From Weissella muntiaci (lineage in GTDB: Bacteria; Bacillota; Bacilli; Lactobacillales; Lactobacillaceae), in contig NZ_SDGZ01000020.1 of NCBI RefSeq assembly GCF_008107635.1, forward strand, positions 50,018 through 114,017: DNA of 64,000 nucleotides, in the 5' to 3' direction. The notes below the pieces were generated by a model, which saw only the letters and a list, made by a program, of their open reading frames with translations, was not told the DNA's origin and ran no database searches. How positions within the stretch are numbered: position 1 is the stretch's first letter; each line of letters opens with the position of its first letter. This document shows positions 37,562 through 46,668 of the stretch, one piece after another. The position numbers and the translations under genes were made by a program.

Positions 37562-38944
37562 TTAGTTAAAACGTGCTCCTAAGACAGCATAGATGTAGTT
37601 ATTCAAAGTTGCCTTGATTGCCTCAAGATGTTGTGACTCAACGGTTGCAAAAATCTCATCGTTGGTCTTGTTCAGGATATATGCTTCAAATTGAGCTAAG
37701 CTACCCTTACCATTCTCGAAGTCAGCAAACATTCCTTGATCGAATGAAGCATAGCGTTCTTGCTTAATTTGCTCCAAGAAGCCATCTTCGTACATCTTCA
37801 AAGCTACTCGTAAACCAGCCGCATACACATCCATGCCAGCCATATGTGCATAGAATAGATCCTCAGGCTTGAATGATCCACGACGAACCTTTGCATCAAA
37901 GTTCAAGCCACCAGTGGTCAAGCCACCGTTCAAGATAAATTCGTACATAACCATAGTTGCTTCATAGATGTCGTTAGGGAATTCATCAATATCCCAGCCA
38001 GTTTGCTTGTCACCCATGTTGGCATCCAATGATCCCAACATACCAGCCTCGCGGGCAAAACGAGCTTCGTGCTCGTACTTGTGTCCAGCTAAGTAAGCAT
38101 GGTTACCTTCCAAGTTCAACTTGAAATCATCTTCCAAACCATAAGTCTTCAAGAAGGCGATCGTCGTTTGAACATCGGTGTCATACTGGTGATCAGTTGG
38201 CTCCTTTGGCTTTGGCTCTAACAAGAATTGACCAGTAAAGCCAATTTCATTTGCATAATTCTTAGCCATCTTGAAGAAGGCCGCAATATGGTCTAATTCG
38301 CGCTTTGTATCAGTGTTTAGTAGTGATTCGTATCCTTCACGACCACCCCAGAATACATATGACTCAGCATTCAAGCGCTTAGCAATCTCCAAAGAATGCT
38401 TAATCTGGGCGGCTGCATATGCAAATACATCAGCAAATGGTGTCGTTGCTCCACCAGCTAAGAAACGCTTGTCAGTGAACAATGATGATGTATTCCAGAG
38501 CAATTTCTTGCCGGTTTCTTGCATCTTGGCTTCGATTCGATCAACAACCTTATCCAAGTTTGCATTTGTCTCAGCTAGTGTATTACCTTGTGGTGCTAAG
38601 TCACGATCATGGAAGGCAAAATATTCAAGACCTAATTTGTCCATAAACTCAAACAAATAATCAATCTTGGCTAAGGCATGCTCCATATCGCTCATGTCGT
38701 CTTCGCCATTAACATCCCAAGGACGTTGCGCTGTTCCTTCACCAAATGGGTCAACCATTCGTTGGTCCATTGTGTGCCAATAAGCAACTGAGAACTTCAT
38801 CCAGTCCTTCATCTGCTTAGTTACACCATTAATTGTAATTTCTTCTGTTGGGTTGTAGAAGTTAAAGCCTTGCGTTGCCTTGAAATCAACACCCTTTTTA
38901 CCACCAATGAATTCAACCTTCGGGAAATCAAACAAATCTGACAT
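37562..38944 (-). CDS. xylA: Xylose isomerase
   Basis: A 460-residue class II (long) xylose isomerase. FHDRDLAP holds the catalytic His/Asp pair, VFWGGREGYE and LLEPKPKEPTDHQYD hold metal ligands, and NLEGNHA and SLDANMGD follow. It interconverts D-xylose and D-xylulose with Mg2+ or Mn2+. The ATG at 38944 has GGAGG seven bases upstream. A XylR-like palindrome lies 44-68 bases and a perfect cre 82-96 bases upstream. Confidence 0.97.
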   Translation of the reverse strand: MSDLFDFPKVEFIGGKKGVDFKATQGFNFYNPTEEITINGVTKQMKDWMKFSVAYWHTMDQRMVDPFGEGTAQRPWDVNGEDDMSDMEHALAKIDYLFEFMDKLGLEYFAFHDRDLAPQGNTLAETNANLDKVVDRIEAKMQETGKKLLWNTSSLFTDKRFLAGGATTPFADVFAYAAAQIKHSLEIAKRLNAESYVFWGGREGYESLLNTDTKRELDHIAAFFKMAKNYANEIGFTGQFLLEPKPKEPTDHQYDTDVQTTIAFLKTYGLEDDFKLNLEGNHAYLAGHKYEHEARFAREAGMLGSLDANMGDKQTGWDIDEFPNDIYEATMVMYEFILNGGLTTGGLNFDAKVRRGSFKPEDLFYAHMAGMDVYAAGLRVALKMYEDGFLEQIKQERYASFDQGMFADFENGKGSLAQFEAYILNKTNDEIFATVESQHLEAIKATLNNYIYAVLGARFN

Positions 38945-38987
38945 TATTACTGCCTCCAAAATAGTAAATGAGTTATTTTTTATCAGG

Positions 38988-39012
38988 TTAGTTGTTTCGA
39001 TGAACCAACTAA
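38988..39012. promoter_or_regulatory. XylR-like operator upstream of xylA
   Basis: An imperfect 25-bp palindrome with arms TTAGTTGTTTC and GAACCAACTAA (three-base centre). It resembles known XylR operators of Gram-positive bacteria. A related sequence lies before the xylP/xynC-type transporter gene (45415-45439). Confidence 0.75.
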
Positions 39013-39025
39013 CTTATAAAACATA

Positions 39026-39040
39026 TTGTAAACGGTTACT
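39026..39040 (+). promoter_or_regulatory. cre (CcpA) site upstream of xylA
   Basis: TTGTAAACGGTTACT matches all positions of WTGNAANCGNWNNCW, next to the XylR-like operator. It predicts glucose repression of xylAB. Confidence 0.8.
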
Positions 39041-39078
39041 TTGGTTTTGGCAAGCGGTTGTTTTTATTCTCAACCATT

Positions 39079-39112
39079 AAAAAAGCCAGCACCTTTTCAG
39101 TGCTAGCTTCAT
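39079..39112 (-). terminator. Terminator of xylR
   Basis: Stem AGCTAGCAC/GTGCTGGCT around TGAAAAG, then TTTTTT on the minus strand. Confidence 0.85.
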
Positions 39113-39123
39113 CAAGCTTAATA

Positions 39124-40341
39124 TTAATCCCATGAGGTATCATCAACCTGCGAAATGGTGAATCTGAGCCGGTAATCCTCTAATCCTAAAATATTACGTG
39201 TCGTAAGCGCAATACCACCAATCAAGGTTGCCGAATAAACCGAGTCACCAGCATATTTTAATTGTGTTGCACTTTCTGACTTTAGTTCATGATACATCTT
39301 TTGCATTTCGTCAAACAGTTCTGGCATCCCAGCAATCATTCGTGCGTGCACATAAAAAGTTGAAATTGCCGAGTATTGTGCCAAATTGAATAATAAGATT
39401 GTCGTTGCTTTAACCCACCCCTGTAAGAGTTCCATTATCTCAGGGTCATGCTGCTGATATAACTCGACTAGTTCATTTCTGGCAATCGCCTGACCTTTTA
39501 AATTACCGGCCCGCTTCAGTATCGCATCTTCTGAATAAAGCTCTTCAAAATGAACTGGCAATTTATATCCGGCCGTTTGCCAACGCTGATCATCATAAAT
39601 AATCGTCCGGCCAATTTCACCAGCTGCCCCGTTCAAACCGTGAATCAGGTTGCCATTCTGAACAATTCCTGCCCCCACACCATTATGAATATTAACGACT
39701 GCAAAATCAGTTTGTCTGATTTCACGATCATGCTCACGAAAGTCACGCACATAGAGCGCCGCTAAATTAGCCTCATTTTCCAAAAATACCGGCACATCCA
39801 GCGCGATCTCAAGTTCGTGACCCAGATCATGCTCTAATAGGACCTGTGTGAATGGCGTGTAAACGACCCGATTCTCGTGCACAACCCCATGAATTCCTAC
39901 CGCAATTCCAACTAGCCCGTTGATTGTTCCTTGGTCACCCAATTGCAGGACCCGTTGCAACATCGCTCGTTTAAGATCTTCATAACTTGTTTTACTAGTC
40001 AAATCCATCCTACCGCGATCTAAGATTTCACCCGTCAATCGAGCTACTAAGTAACGCAGGTGATTTCGTCCCACATCAAAGGACACCACAAAACCATACT
40101 CACGGTTAAAACGGATTAATTGGGGTTTGCGCCCCCCAACCTTCGACACTTCACCTTCGCCCAACTCCTCAATCAAATGTTCGCTTTCAAGCTCACGATA
40201 AATTGTCGAAATTGTTGATTTATGAAGTGAGATTTTATCAGCTATCTCACTTCGCGACGTTTTGGGTTCATTAAATAATTCTTGAATAACCAATTTACGG
40301 TTAAGTTGTCGCATACCTTCTTGATCTAATTTGTTTTCCAT
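39124..40341 (-). CDS. xylR: Xylose-responsive repressor XylR (ROK family)
   Basis: A 405-residue protein. An N-terminal winged helix-turn-helix (SRSEIADKISLHKSTISTIYREL) is followed by a ROK sugar-binding domain with VFLENEANLAAL and GVGAGIVQNG...GAAGEIGR. The cysteine-rich zinc motif of ROK kinases is absent, as expected for XylR repressors. It would bind the palindromes before xylA and the transporter gene and release with D-xylose. Its own leader holds a partial TTAGTTG half-site around 40365, suggesting weak autoregulation. Confidence 0.9.
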   Translation of the reverse strand: MENKLDQEGMRQLNRKLVIQELFNEPKTSRSEIADKISLHKSTISTIYRELESEHLIEELGEGEVSKVGGRKPQLIRFNREYGFVVSFDVGRNHLRYLVARLTGEILDRGRMDLTSKTSYEDLKRAMLQRVLQLGDQGTINGLVGIAVGIHGVVHENRVVYTPFTQVLLEHDLGHELEIALDVPVFLENEANLAALYVRDFREHDREIRQTDFAVVNIHNGVGAGIVQNGNLIHGLNGAAGEIGRTIIYDDQRWQTAGYKLPVHFEELYSEDAILKRAGNLKGQAIARNELVELYQQHDPEIMELLQGWVKATTILLFNLAQYSAISTFYVHARMIAGMPELFDEMQKMYHELKSESATQLKYAGDSVYSATLIGGIALTTRNILGLEDYRLRFTISQVDDTSWD

Positions 40342-40440
40342 CGTTTTCAGTACTTCCTGTTGCCTAGTTAGTTGTGAGAATGAAGTAACTCCCCACGGTT
40401 ACTATACCTGAATTAAGTGACTTTTGCTAATCTCCGTAAT

Positions 40441-40492
40441 CAGCAAATAGAGGTCGAAACTCCCCTTAATATGGAAGTCTCGACCTCTATTA
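40441..40492 (-). terminator. Terminator of the transporter/xylosidase operon
   Basis: Stem AATAGAGGTCGA/TCGACCTCTATT with extra inner pairs, just after the sugar porter stop. No long T-run follows on the minus strand, so termination may be incomplete. Confidence 0.55.
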
Positions 40493-40498
40493 ATCATC

Positions 40499-41871
40499 TT
40501 ACTTAGCTAACTCACCATCATGCAAATGATTTACGCGATGCCGTAACTCGGCCTCAATTGATTCAAGTGAACGTCCACGTGTTTCGATTGCCTTGGCCTT
40601 GATAAACCAAACCGCCAAGAAACAGAAAGCTGCATAGAGCAAGAAAATATTTCCGGTACCAAATGCTGATAGCAATGGTAAGAAGGTCAGGGAAACCACA
40701 TAATTTGCCCCCCAATTTACCACCGCACCAAATGAATTTCCAAGTCCACGAATATTGAGCGGGACGACTCTCCAATCATCACCCACATTACGGGACCCCA
40801 TGTTGCTGAGAAGAAGGCAATGTAAACTGTTAGTCCTAGCACCGCAATATACGATCCAAAGGGACCAACCGCTTTCAAGTGCATTCCCAAAGACATCACG
40901 GCCAATGAGATTCCCATTGCCCATGCGCCCCAAATCAGCATCTTCTTACGATCAACCTTATCCATAATCTTCATCGCAATATAAGTCACAATGACATTAA
41001 AGATTCCAATTCCAATATGCGCTAACAAAGCCGCACTCACTCCAAAGCCTAGGTCAGTGAAAATTGATGGTGCGAAATACAGTACCGTATTACATCCCAT
41101 GACTTGTTGGAAAACAGCTAGCCCAATTGCCATGATCAGCACTGGTCGTGACATTTCACCAAACAATTCTTGGAAGCCACCTTGACGCTCCTCGCTTGCT
41201 TGCAGTTGAATGTCAGATAATTCTGCTTCCACTTTGACTGCTGAATCATTAGTCATTCCCAAAACTTCTTGGGCTTCTGTAACTCGCCCCATCCGCACTA
41301 GGAAACGAGGAGACTCTGGTAAGATCATCCCACCAAAGAACAGAACCGCTGCAGGTAATGACGCCAATGCTAACATCCAGCGCCATCCATTAACTGGATC
41401 ACCAGATAGGAGCCAATTTGAAACGTATGCCAGGAAAATACCCGTCATAATCATCAACTGGAAGAGTGTTCCAACACCACCACGATCTTTAGCTGGTGCC
41501 AATTCAGACAAATATGTTGGAATTAGCGCTGATGCCGCGCCGACAGCAACTCCTAATAGAATTCGCGAAGCAATTAACAAATTAAAGTCTTGCGCTAAAC
41601 CGGATCCTAAAGCACCAAAGAAGAAGATTCCTGCTGCCAGTAGCAACAGGCGCTTACGACCAAATCGATCTGACATTGGTCCAATAATTGCAGCTCCTAG
41701 AACTGCTCCTAATAGAACCGCCGAAACAACCCATCCCTGTGCCCACGCATTTAAATGTAATTGCTTTTGAATAAAGAGGATTGCACCAGAAATTACCCCA
41801 GTGTCATAACCAAACAACATCCCCCCTAATGCTCCAAAGAAATAAACTGTCCTTGGGGAAATCTTACGCAT
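40499..41871 (-). pseudogene. Sugar:proton symporter (XylT/XylE-like), broken by a frameshift
   Basis: The first 375 or so codons (from the ATG at 41871) encode a normal MFS sugar porter: GALGGMLFGYDTGVISGA, DRFGRKRLLL, and PESPRFLVRMGR. In helix 10 the frame reads WVMIGESSRS and then leaves the family. The continuation VPLNIRGLGNSFGAVVNWG, up to ETRGRSLESIE, is in another frame that ends at 40499. The shift lies at about 40757-40772, where GE-(V/x)-FPLNIRG would be expected; one base appears to be missing. It is the last gene of the xylosidase operon. It is either a true pseudogene or a sequence error. Confidence 0.85.
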
Positions 41872-41936
41872 CTTTTAACCTAACCTTCCTAAAAACCGAC
41901 CTAATAAATAGTGGTAACCAACCACTCCATTAAGCA

Positions 41937-43613
41937 TTAATCAAACCGTTGTTCAGAACGTTCCCATGAAAATGAACCATCATCCAACGCCCTGTCGCCG
42001 AGCTCTTTGTAATCGAAATAATCAAACTCAGCCGCCAACTCATATCCTGAGTAGTCAACTGCGGCCAAACCAACAAAGGCCCCTGTGAAGAATCCACCGT
42101 ATGATTGAACAACGTAATCATCTGACAAAATTGCCGCATCCAAAGTAACTGGGATCTCAAGGTAATTTTCGCCATCGAACGAATACTCGTAACGATATGA
42201 TTCCTTGCGTGCCTTTACACGGAACCAAACATACTCTGTATCCTCAGGAATCTTAATTGCGTCATCCTTTAGATATGAGGTGTAATTACCGCGGTTATTC
42301 TCGCCAACTTCAATCACATGACCATTCTTCTCATTCCATGTAATGAAGGCAAATGACCAGTGCTTGTCATTATAATAATTTGTAATTCCAGCCATTTGTT
42401 GATATGACCATGGGTTGAACTTCACCTTTGTTTCAGCATCAAAGTAGAAAGCTTGCCAGCGACGAGCAATCATGCCAACTTCAAAGTTGCTTGCTAGGGA
42501 TCCCAAGCCGTTCAAGACCAACTTACCGTCACCAACGTGACCCAACTTATCCGTAAATGGTACCCGGAGCGTATTCCAATTCAAATCTAATTCAGCACTT
42601 GTAAAGTCATCGTGCTGAGAGTGATCGGCTGGTGCCTCTGTCAAGATGGCGTCCTTTGGTGCGTCAACGAAAGTTGTTCCACCATGACCACCAACAACTC
42701 GTGGCCAACCTGCTTCATCCCATTCAACCTTTTGAATTGAAGTCTCACGACCAAGAGTTGACCAACCACGTGGGTCAGTGGATGATTCATTCTCATGATT
42801 CCATGGACGACCAGTCAATGATGCATAATACCATTCACCACCTGGTGTACTTACCAAGGCACCATGACCTTGCTTTTGTAAGTAACTGTATGGTGTATCA
42901 AAGTTCGTGATGAATGGATCACCAGGCTCAGTTTCAAATGACAAAGCATCCAATGACTTTGAACGCGCAACTACTTCTTGGTGGGTAAAGATCGTACCGC
43001 CTTGAGCAGCAAAGAGATAGTAATACCCATTGATGTTGTACAAATGCGGTCCTTCAACAAGCTTTACATCCGTACCTTCATAGATTGTGTGCGCCGTTTG
43101 AGGCATTAACTTCATTGTCTTTGTATCAAATTCGGTCAAAGTAATGCCGTCAAAGGGATGATTGTACTCACGATGATCCCATGTTTGTTGAACAAGGTAC
43201 TTACGTCCATCCTTGTCATGGAACAATGACGCATCAAAACCAACTCCATTCAACTTAATTGGATCAGACCAAGGACCGCGGATATCATCTGCCGTAGTTA
43301 GGTAGTTCGTCATGTCCTTGAAAGTTCCCTCGGTCACCTTAACGTCCGTGTAAACCAACCAAAACTTACCGTCGGCATACGACAAATCAGGCGCCCAAAT
43401 ACCACCAGAAGCGGGGTTCCCCTTCATATCCAACAAAGTTGTTGTTGATAATGGTGAAGGCAACAAATTCCAGTGTACTAAGTCCTTTGATTCATGAAGA
43501 CGTACACCAGGGAACCATTCAAAAGTTGAATTAGCAATATAATAGGTATCTTCAACACGGATAATTGATGGATCTGCGTTAAAGCCAGGTAAAACAGGAT
43601 TTACAATCTGCAT
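41937..43613 (-). CDS. xynB: GH43 beta-xylosidase
   Basis: A 558-residue intracellular glycoside hydrolase without signal peptide. The N-terminal five-bladed propeller carries the three acidic residues: Asp14 in NADPS, Asp in GFDASLF and Glu in VEGPHLY. A C-terminal beta-sandwich (from about residue 320) is typical of the large XynB/SXA type, some of which also cleave arabinofuranosides. It splits xylo-oligosaccharides to D-xylose for XylA. It follows the transporter gene in one operon. Confidence 0.93.
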   Translation of the reverse strand: MQIVNPVLPGFNADPSIIRVEDTYYIANSTFEWFPGVRLHESKDLVHWNLLPSPLSTTTLLDMKGNPASGGIWAPDLSYADGKFWLVYTDVKVTEGTFKDMTNYLTTADDIRGPWSDPIKLNGVGFDASLFHDKDGRKYLVQQTWDHREYNHPFDGITLTEFDTKTMKLMPQTAHTIYEGTDVKLVEGPHLYNINGYYYLFAAQGGTIFTHQEVVARSKSLDALSFETEPGDPFITNFDTPYSYLQKQGHGALVSTPGGEWYYASLTGRPWNHENESSTDPRGWSTLGRETSIQKVEWDEAGWPRVVGGHGGTTFVDAPKDAILTEAPADHSQHDDFTSAELDLNWNTLRVPFTDKLGHVGDGKLVLNGLGSLASNFEVGMIARRWQAFYFDAETKVKFNPWSYQQMAGITNYYNDKHWSFAFITWNEKNGHVIEVGENNRGNYTSYLKDDAIKIPEDTEYVWFRVKARKESYRYEYSFDGENYLEIPVTLDAAILSDDYVVQSYGGFFTGAFVGLAAVDYSGYELAAEFDYFDYKELGDRALDDGSFSWERSEQRFD

Positions 43614-43661
43614 GATATTTCTCCTATAATCATATATTTACAATAACCAACGCCACTTAGC

Positions 43662-43699
43662 AAAATATCCCACAATAAACAAACACTTACTGTGGGATA
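43662..43699 (-). terminator. Hairpin between transporter and xylosidase genes
   Basis: Stem TATCCCACA/TGTGGGATA with a 16-base loop and only TTTT after it on the minus strand. It could be a weak internal terminator or an RNA stability element. Confidence 0.45.
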
Positions 43700-43714
43700 C
43701 TGCTTTTTCAAAAA

Positions 43715-45169
43715 TTAGTTCTTTTCAGCAATTTCCTTATTCATTTGGTTAACCATCTCATCAGTCAATGGATACATCCACATGATAATTCCAGCAACAA
43801 TCGCCAAAGCAATTGGCACCCAAACCATCGCGTTTACCAAACCTGACAAAGCTGCTGATGATTGTGCCGTCTTGGTTGCATCAAAGCCAGTTGCAGCCAG
43901 CATGTAACCTGGAATGATTCCACCCAAGGCAAGTCCAATCTTGAAGAAAAGACCCATCAAGGCATTAATAATTCCGGCAACACGCTTACCTGACTTGTGT
44001 TCGTTGTAAGTGATAACTTCAGGAACCAACGCCCACATAAATCCAGTAGCTGCGGTCAAGCCCCACTGTTGTAGGAAACGGCCTGTGTAACCCAAAAGGG
44101 TGTTACTAGGGTTCTTATCCCACATGAACAGCAAAACTGATCCAAGAATGAAGACCGCCAAGAAGAGCTCAAAGAACATCTTCTTACCAATCCACTTACG
44201 GATGATCGGCCACAAGAATACCAAGAAGATTCCTGGGATTGAACCAATCAAACCAATCATGAACATCAACTCTGAATGACCAATGTTGTATTGCACGAAG
44301 AATGGCCAAACAGTGTTTCCAAAGAACATAAATGTAAATCCAACTAAGAAGAATAGTCCAAGGATTTGCAAAGGACGTGAGCCACTAAACTCATTCCACA
44401 AATCAGCGAACTTAACTTGTGGTGCATCACCTTCAGGCAAAACCCGTTCGTGTGATGTCCGATAAGTAATGTACAAACCAACTGCACCGAGCACCATATA
44501 AACGGCAAAGACACCGAACCAAGCACCTGCGGCGTGTGGAGAAGCATAGTTACCTAGTGGCAACTTGAGATTTCCAAGACCAAAGGCCGTTGGCTTGTTT
44601 TGATAAGAAGTTGCAAGTTGAACAAACAATGGGAACAAAGTATAAACCAATAAGTTTCCTGTATTTGCCCAAGTCATACGAGTAGTCGTTAGCTTAGCAA
44701 TCTCATCATTATCACGAGTCAAACCAGCCATCAATGAACCGTATGGAATGTTAACCCATGAATAAACCAAGGCTGTTGCCAAATATGACACAAAGGCCCA
44801 AGTAATCTTCATGGTCATGTTTGTTCCTAGCCAAGTACCAACTGGCAAGAACAACAATGAAGCCAAAATAACCAATGGAATACCGAAAGTCTTAATATAC
44901 TTACGATACTTTCCATCCTTGGTAACTGGACTCCGATCAACCATCGAGCCAACCCAAGGATCCCAGAACACATTAATCCACCGGACAACCAAGAAGATCG
45001 TTGCACCAACGGCAGCCGAAATCCCTGAAATTGAGGTTAGGTAGAATAGTAAGAATCCGCCGACAGTTCCGAAAATCAAGTTCTGTGAGAAGTCTCCCAC
45101 AGCGAAACCATTTCGATCGGCGGACGTCAGCTTAGCGAATTGATCATCCGCTGGTGCAAACTTAGCCAT
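43715..45169 (-). CDS. GPH-family pentoside/xylo-oligosaccharide:cation symporter (XylP/XynC type)
   Basis: A 484-residue twelve-helix transporter with the GPH hallmark at the N-terminus: RNGFAVGDFSQNLIFG and RWINVFWDPWVGSMVDRSPVTKDGKYRKYI. It lacks a C-terminal IIA-like domain. With the following GH43 gene it forms the usual uptake and cleavage pair for xylobiose-type sugars. A perfect cre lies 60-74 bases upstream and a XylR-like operator 246-270 bases upstream. Confidence 0.9.
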   Translation of the reverse strand: MAKFAPADDQFAKLTSADRNGFAVGDFSQNLIFGTVGGFLLFYLTSISGISAAVGATIFLVVRWINVFWDPWVGSMVDRSPVTKDGKYRKYIKTFGIPLVILASLLFLPVGTWLGTNMTMKITWAFVSYLATALVYSWVNIPYGSLMAGLTRDNDEIAKLTTTRMTWANTGNLLVYTLFPLFVQLATSYQNKPTAFGLGNLKLPLGNYASPHAAGAWFGVFAVYMVLGAVGLYITYRTSHERVLPEGDAPQVKFADLWNEFSGSRPLQILGLFFLVGFTFMFFGNTVWPFFVQYNIGHSELMFMIGLIGSIPGIFLVFLWPIIRKWIGKKMFFELFLAVFILGSVLLFMWDKNPSNTLLGYTGRFLQQWGLTAATGFMWALVPEVITYNEHKSGKRVAGIINALMGLFFKIGLALGGIIPGYMLAATGFDATKTAQSSAALSGLVNAMVWVPIALAIVAGIIMWMYPLTDEMVNQMNKEIAEKN

Positions 45170-45228
45170 ATTCTCTTCCTCCTAAGAAGCAATCCTTAAA
45201 TAAAAAAATACCTAGCAAAATGACAGTT

Positions 45229-45243
45229 ATGTAACCGCTATCA
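45229..45243 (+). promoter_or_regulatory. cre (CcpA) site upstream of the xylo-oligosaccharide transporter
   Basis: ATGTAACCGCTATCA matches all positions of WTGNAANCGNWNNCW, 60-74 bases before the transporter ATG. Confidence 0.75.
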
Positions 45244-45414
45244 TCATTACGAATTGTATTATTACACAGTTGATTGTTTAATGCAACCAACCTAAAAGGA
45301 TTGAAAATTATTAGGCGCATACTGCATTGTCAGTAGTTATCCTTGGGAAACCTTATATATAACTGTTTCTGTACATACAGAATAAATCAAATTTGATCGA
45401 TAAAATAAGTTAAA

Positions 45415-45439
45415 TTAGTTGTTCGGAAAAACCAACACC
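45415..45439. promoter_or_regulatory. Second XylR-like operator
   Basis: It begins TTAGTTGTT and contains AACCAAC at the same spacing as the xylA operator, matching it over two blocks. The right arm ends CACC instead of CTAA, so symmetry is weaker. It suggests joint control of both xylose transcripts by the ROK repressor. Confidence 0.65.
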
Positions 45440-45590
45440 CCGAAATTCCATAATTTAAGAACATTTATCTTTAAAATCAACCAAACCATAAAAAAGCCCG
45501 TGCCACACGCATTCTCGCCTGTTTAACACGAACCTTATGCCGATTTTTTAAATTTTTTATAACCCCTCCATAAACATTAACCTTGTTTGC

Positions 45591-45632
45591 AAAAAAAAGA
45601 CGTTTGCTGTCTAGTCACGACAGCAAACGTCC
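45591..45632 (-). terminator. Terminator of rbsK
   Basis: A perfect 13-bp stem GACGTTTGCTGTC with complement and seven loop bases, followed on the minus strand by TTTTTTTT. Confidence 0.92.
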
Positions 45633-45655
45633 TCTATATTAACTATTTATTTAGA

Positions 45656-46576
45656 TTATAAATCTTTCAAAACTTCACGGCGATTTGGAATTGATTGCAA
45701 CGCTCCAAAATGTTGAATCGCAATTGAACTAGCTTTTGAAGCATATCTGATTGCCTCAGCTGCGTTACCCAAGTCCTTATCGAGCTCCACCGTTAATGAT
45801 CCAATGAATGTATCGCCAGCCGCCGTCGTATCAACAGGAGTTACCTTAAAGATTGGTGCAACTTGGTCTGTTCCATCTAAATGATAGAACACGCCTTCTC
45901 CACCCAATGTAATAACGGTCTTTTGAATCGTTAACTGATTCATAGCCTCACGCACAATTTGCAAATCCGCTAGCTTAGTCGAGGGCGTCTCACCAACCAA
46001 GGCAGCCGCTTCAGTTTCATTTGGCACAATAATATCAGTTGCGCTAATTACCTCTGGTAGGATCGCATCTTGATCAATAATTGGCGCTGGATTCAGGATT
46101 GTCGTTGCGCCATATTTCTTTGCAAAATAGAAGGCCTTAGCAACCGCAACTTGAGGTACCTCAAATTGCGCAATCACAACGTCGGCATTCGCAATCAAAT
46201 TCTCTGCCTTAACGATATCATCCGCCGTCAGTTCAGCATTCGCACCACCGTAAACCATAATTGTATTATGGCCGTCCTCCTCCAATAAAATTGAAGCAGA
46301 TCCAGTCGGAACTTTCTTTGTTACGATTCCGCTTACGTCAATTCCTTCTTCACGTAAGACGGTTTTAAATCGTTCACCCGCTTCATCTGCGCCCACGGCT
46401 CCAATGAAACTTACTTGACCACCTTGTCGCGCCGCAGCCACTGCTTGATTTGCTCCCTTACCGCCTAAATTCTGCGATTGGTTTTTTACTGAAATCGTTG
46501 CCCCTTGATGAGGCAACTTTTCGATTTCCGACACTACATCAAGATTCAAGCTTCCGACAACAACAATATTTTTCAT
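45656..46576 (-). CDS. rbsK: Ribokinase
   Basis: A 306-residue PfkB-family kinase. NLGGKGANQAVAAARQG is signature 1 and VDTTAAGDTFIGSL signature 2, with the catalytic Asp. It phosphorylates D-ribose at O5. The ATG at 46576 has GGAG upstream. There is no ribose transporter or pyranase beside it. A LacI-type operator in its leader and the adjacent LacI-family gene indicate specific control. Confidence 0.93.
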   Translation of the reverse strand: MKNIVVVGSLNLDVVSEIEKLPHQGATISVKNQSQNLGGKGANQAVAAARQGGQVSFIGAVGADEAGERFKTVLREEGIDVSGIVTKKVPTGSASILLEEDGHNTIMVYGGANAELTADDIVKAENLIANADVVIAQFEVPQVAVAKAFYFAKKYGATTILNPAPIIDQDAILPEVISATDIIVPNETEAAALVGETPSTKLADLQIVREAMNQLTIQKTVITLGGEGVFYHLDGTDQVAPIFKVTPVDTTAAGDTFIGSLTVELDKDLGNAAEAIRYASKASSIAIQHFGALQSIPNRREVLKDL

Positions 46577-46602
46577 CTTATATTTCTCCATTTTTCGTCA
46601 AG

Positions 46603-46614
46603 TAAAACGTTTTA
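46603..46614. promoter_or_regulatory. LacI-type operator upstream of rbsK
   Basis: Perfect palindrome TAAAACGTTTTA with the central CG typical of LacI-family sites, 27-38 bases before rbsK. A similar site (47729-47743) precedes the regulator gene. Confidence 0.7.
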
Positions 46615-46668
46615 TCAAAGCAATTCTACTATACATTATCCATCACTACAATGAACAATTGAAATGAA

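Larger units (their letters stand above)
45170..45598. other. Regulatory region upstream of the xylo-oligosaccharide operon
   Basis: No gene. It contains a perfect cre (45229-45243), a XylR-like operator (45415-45439) and, at its far end, the ribokinase terminator. The segment around 45480-45560 has no assignable element. Confidence 0.65.
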
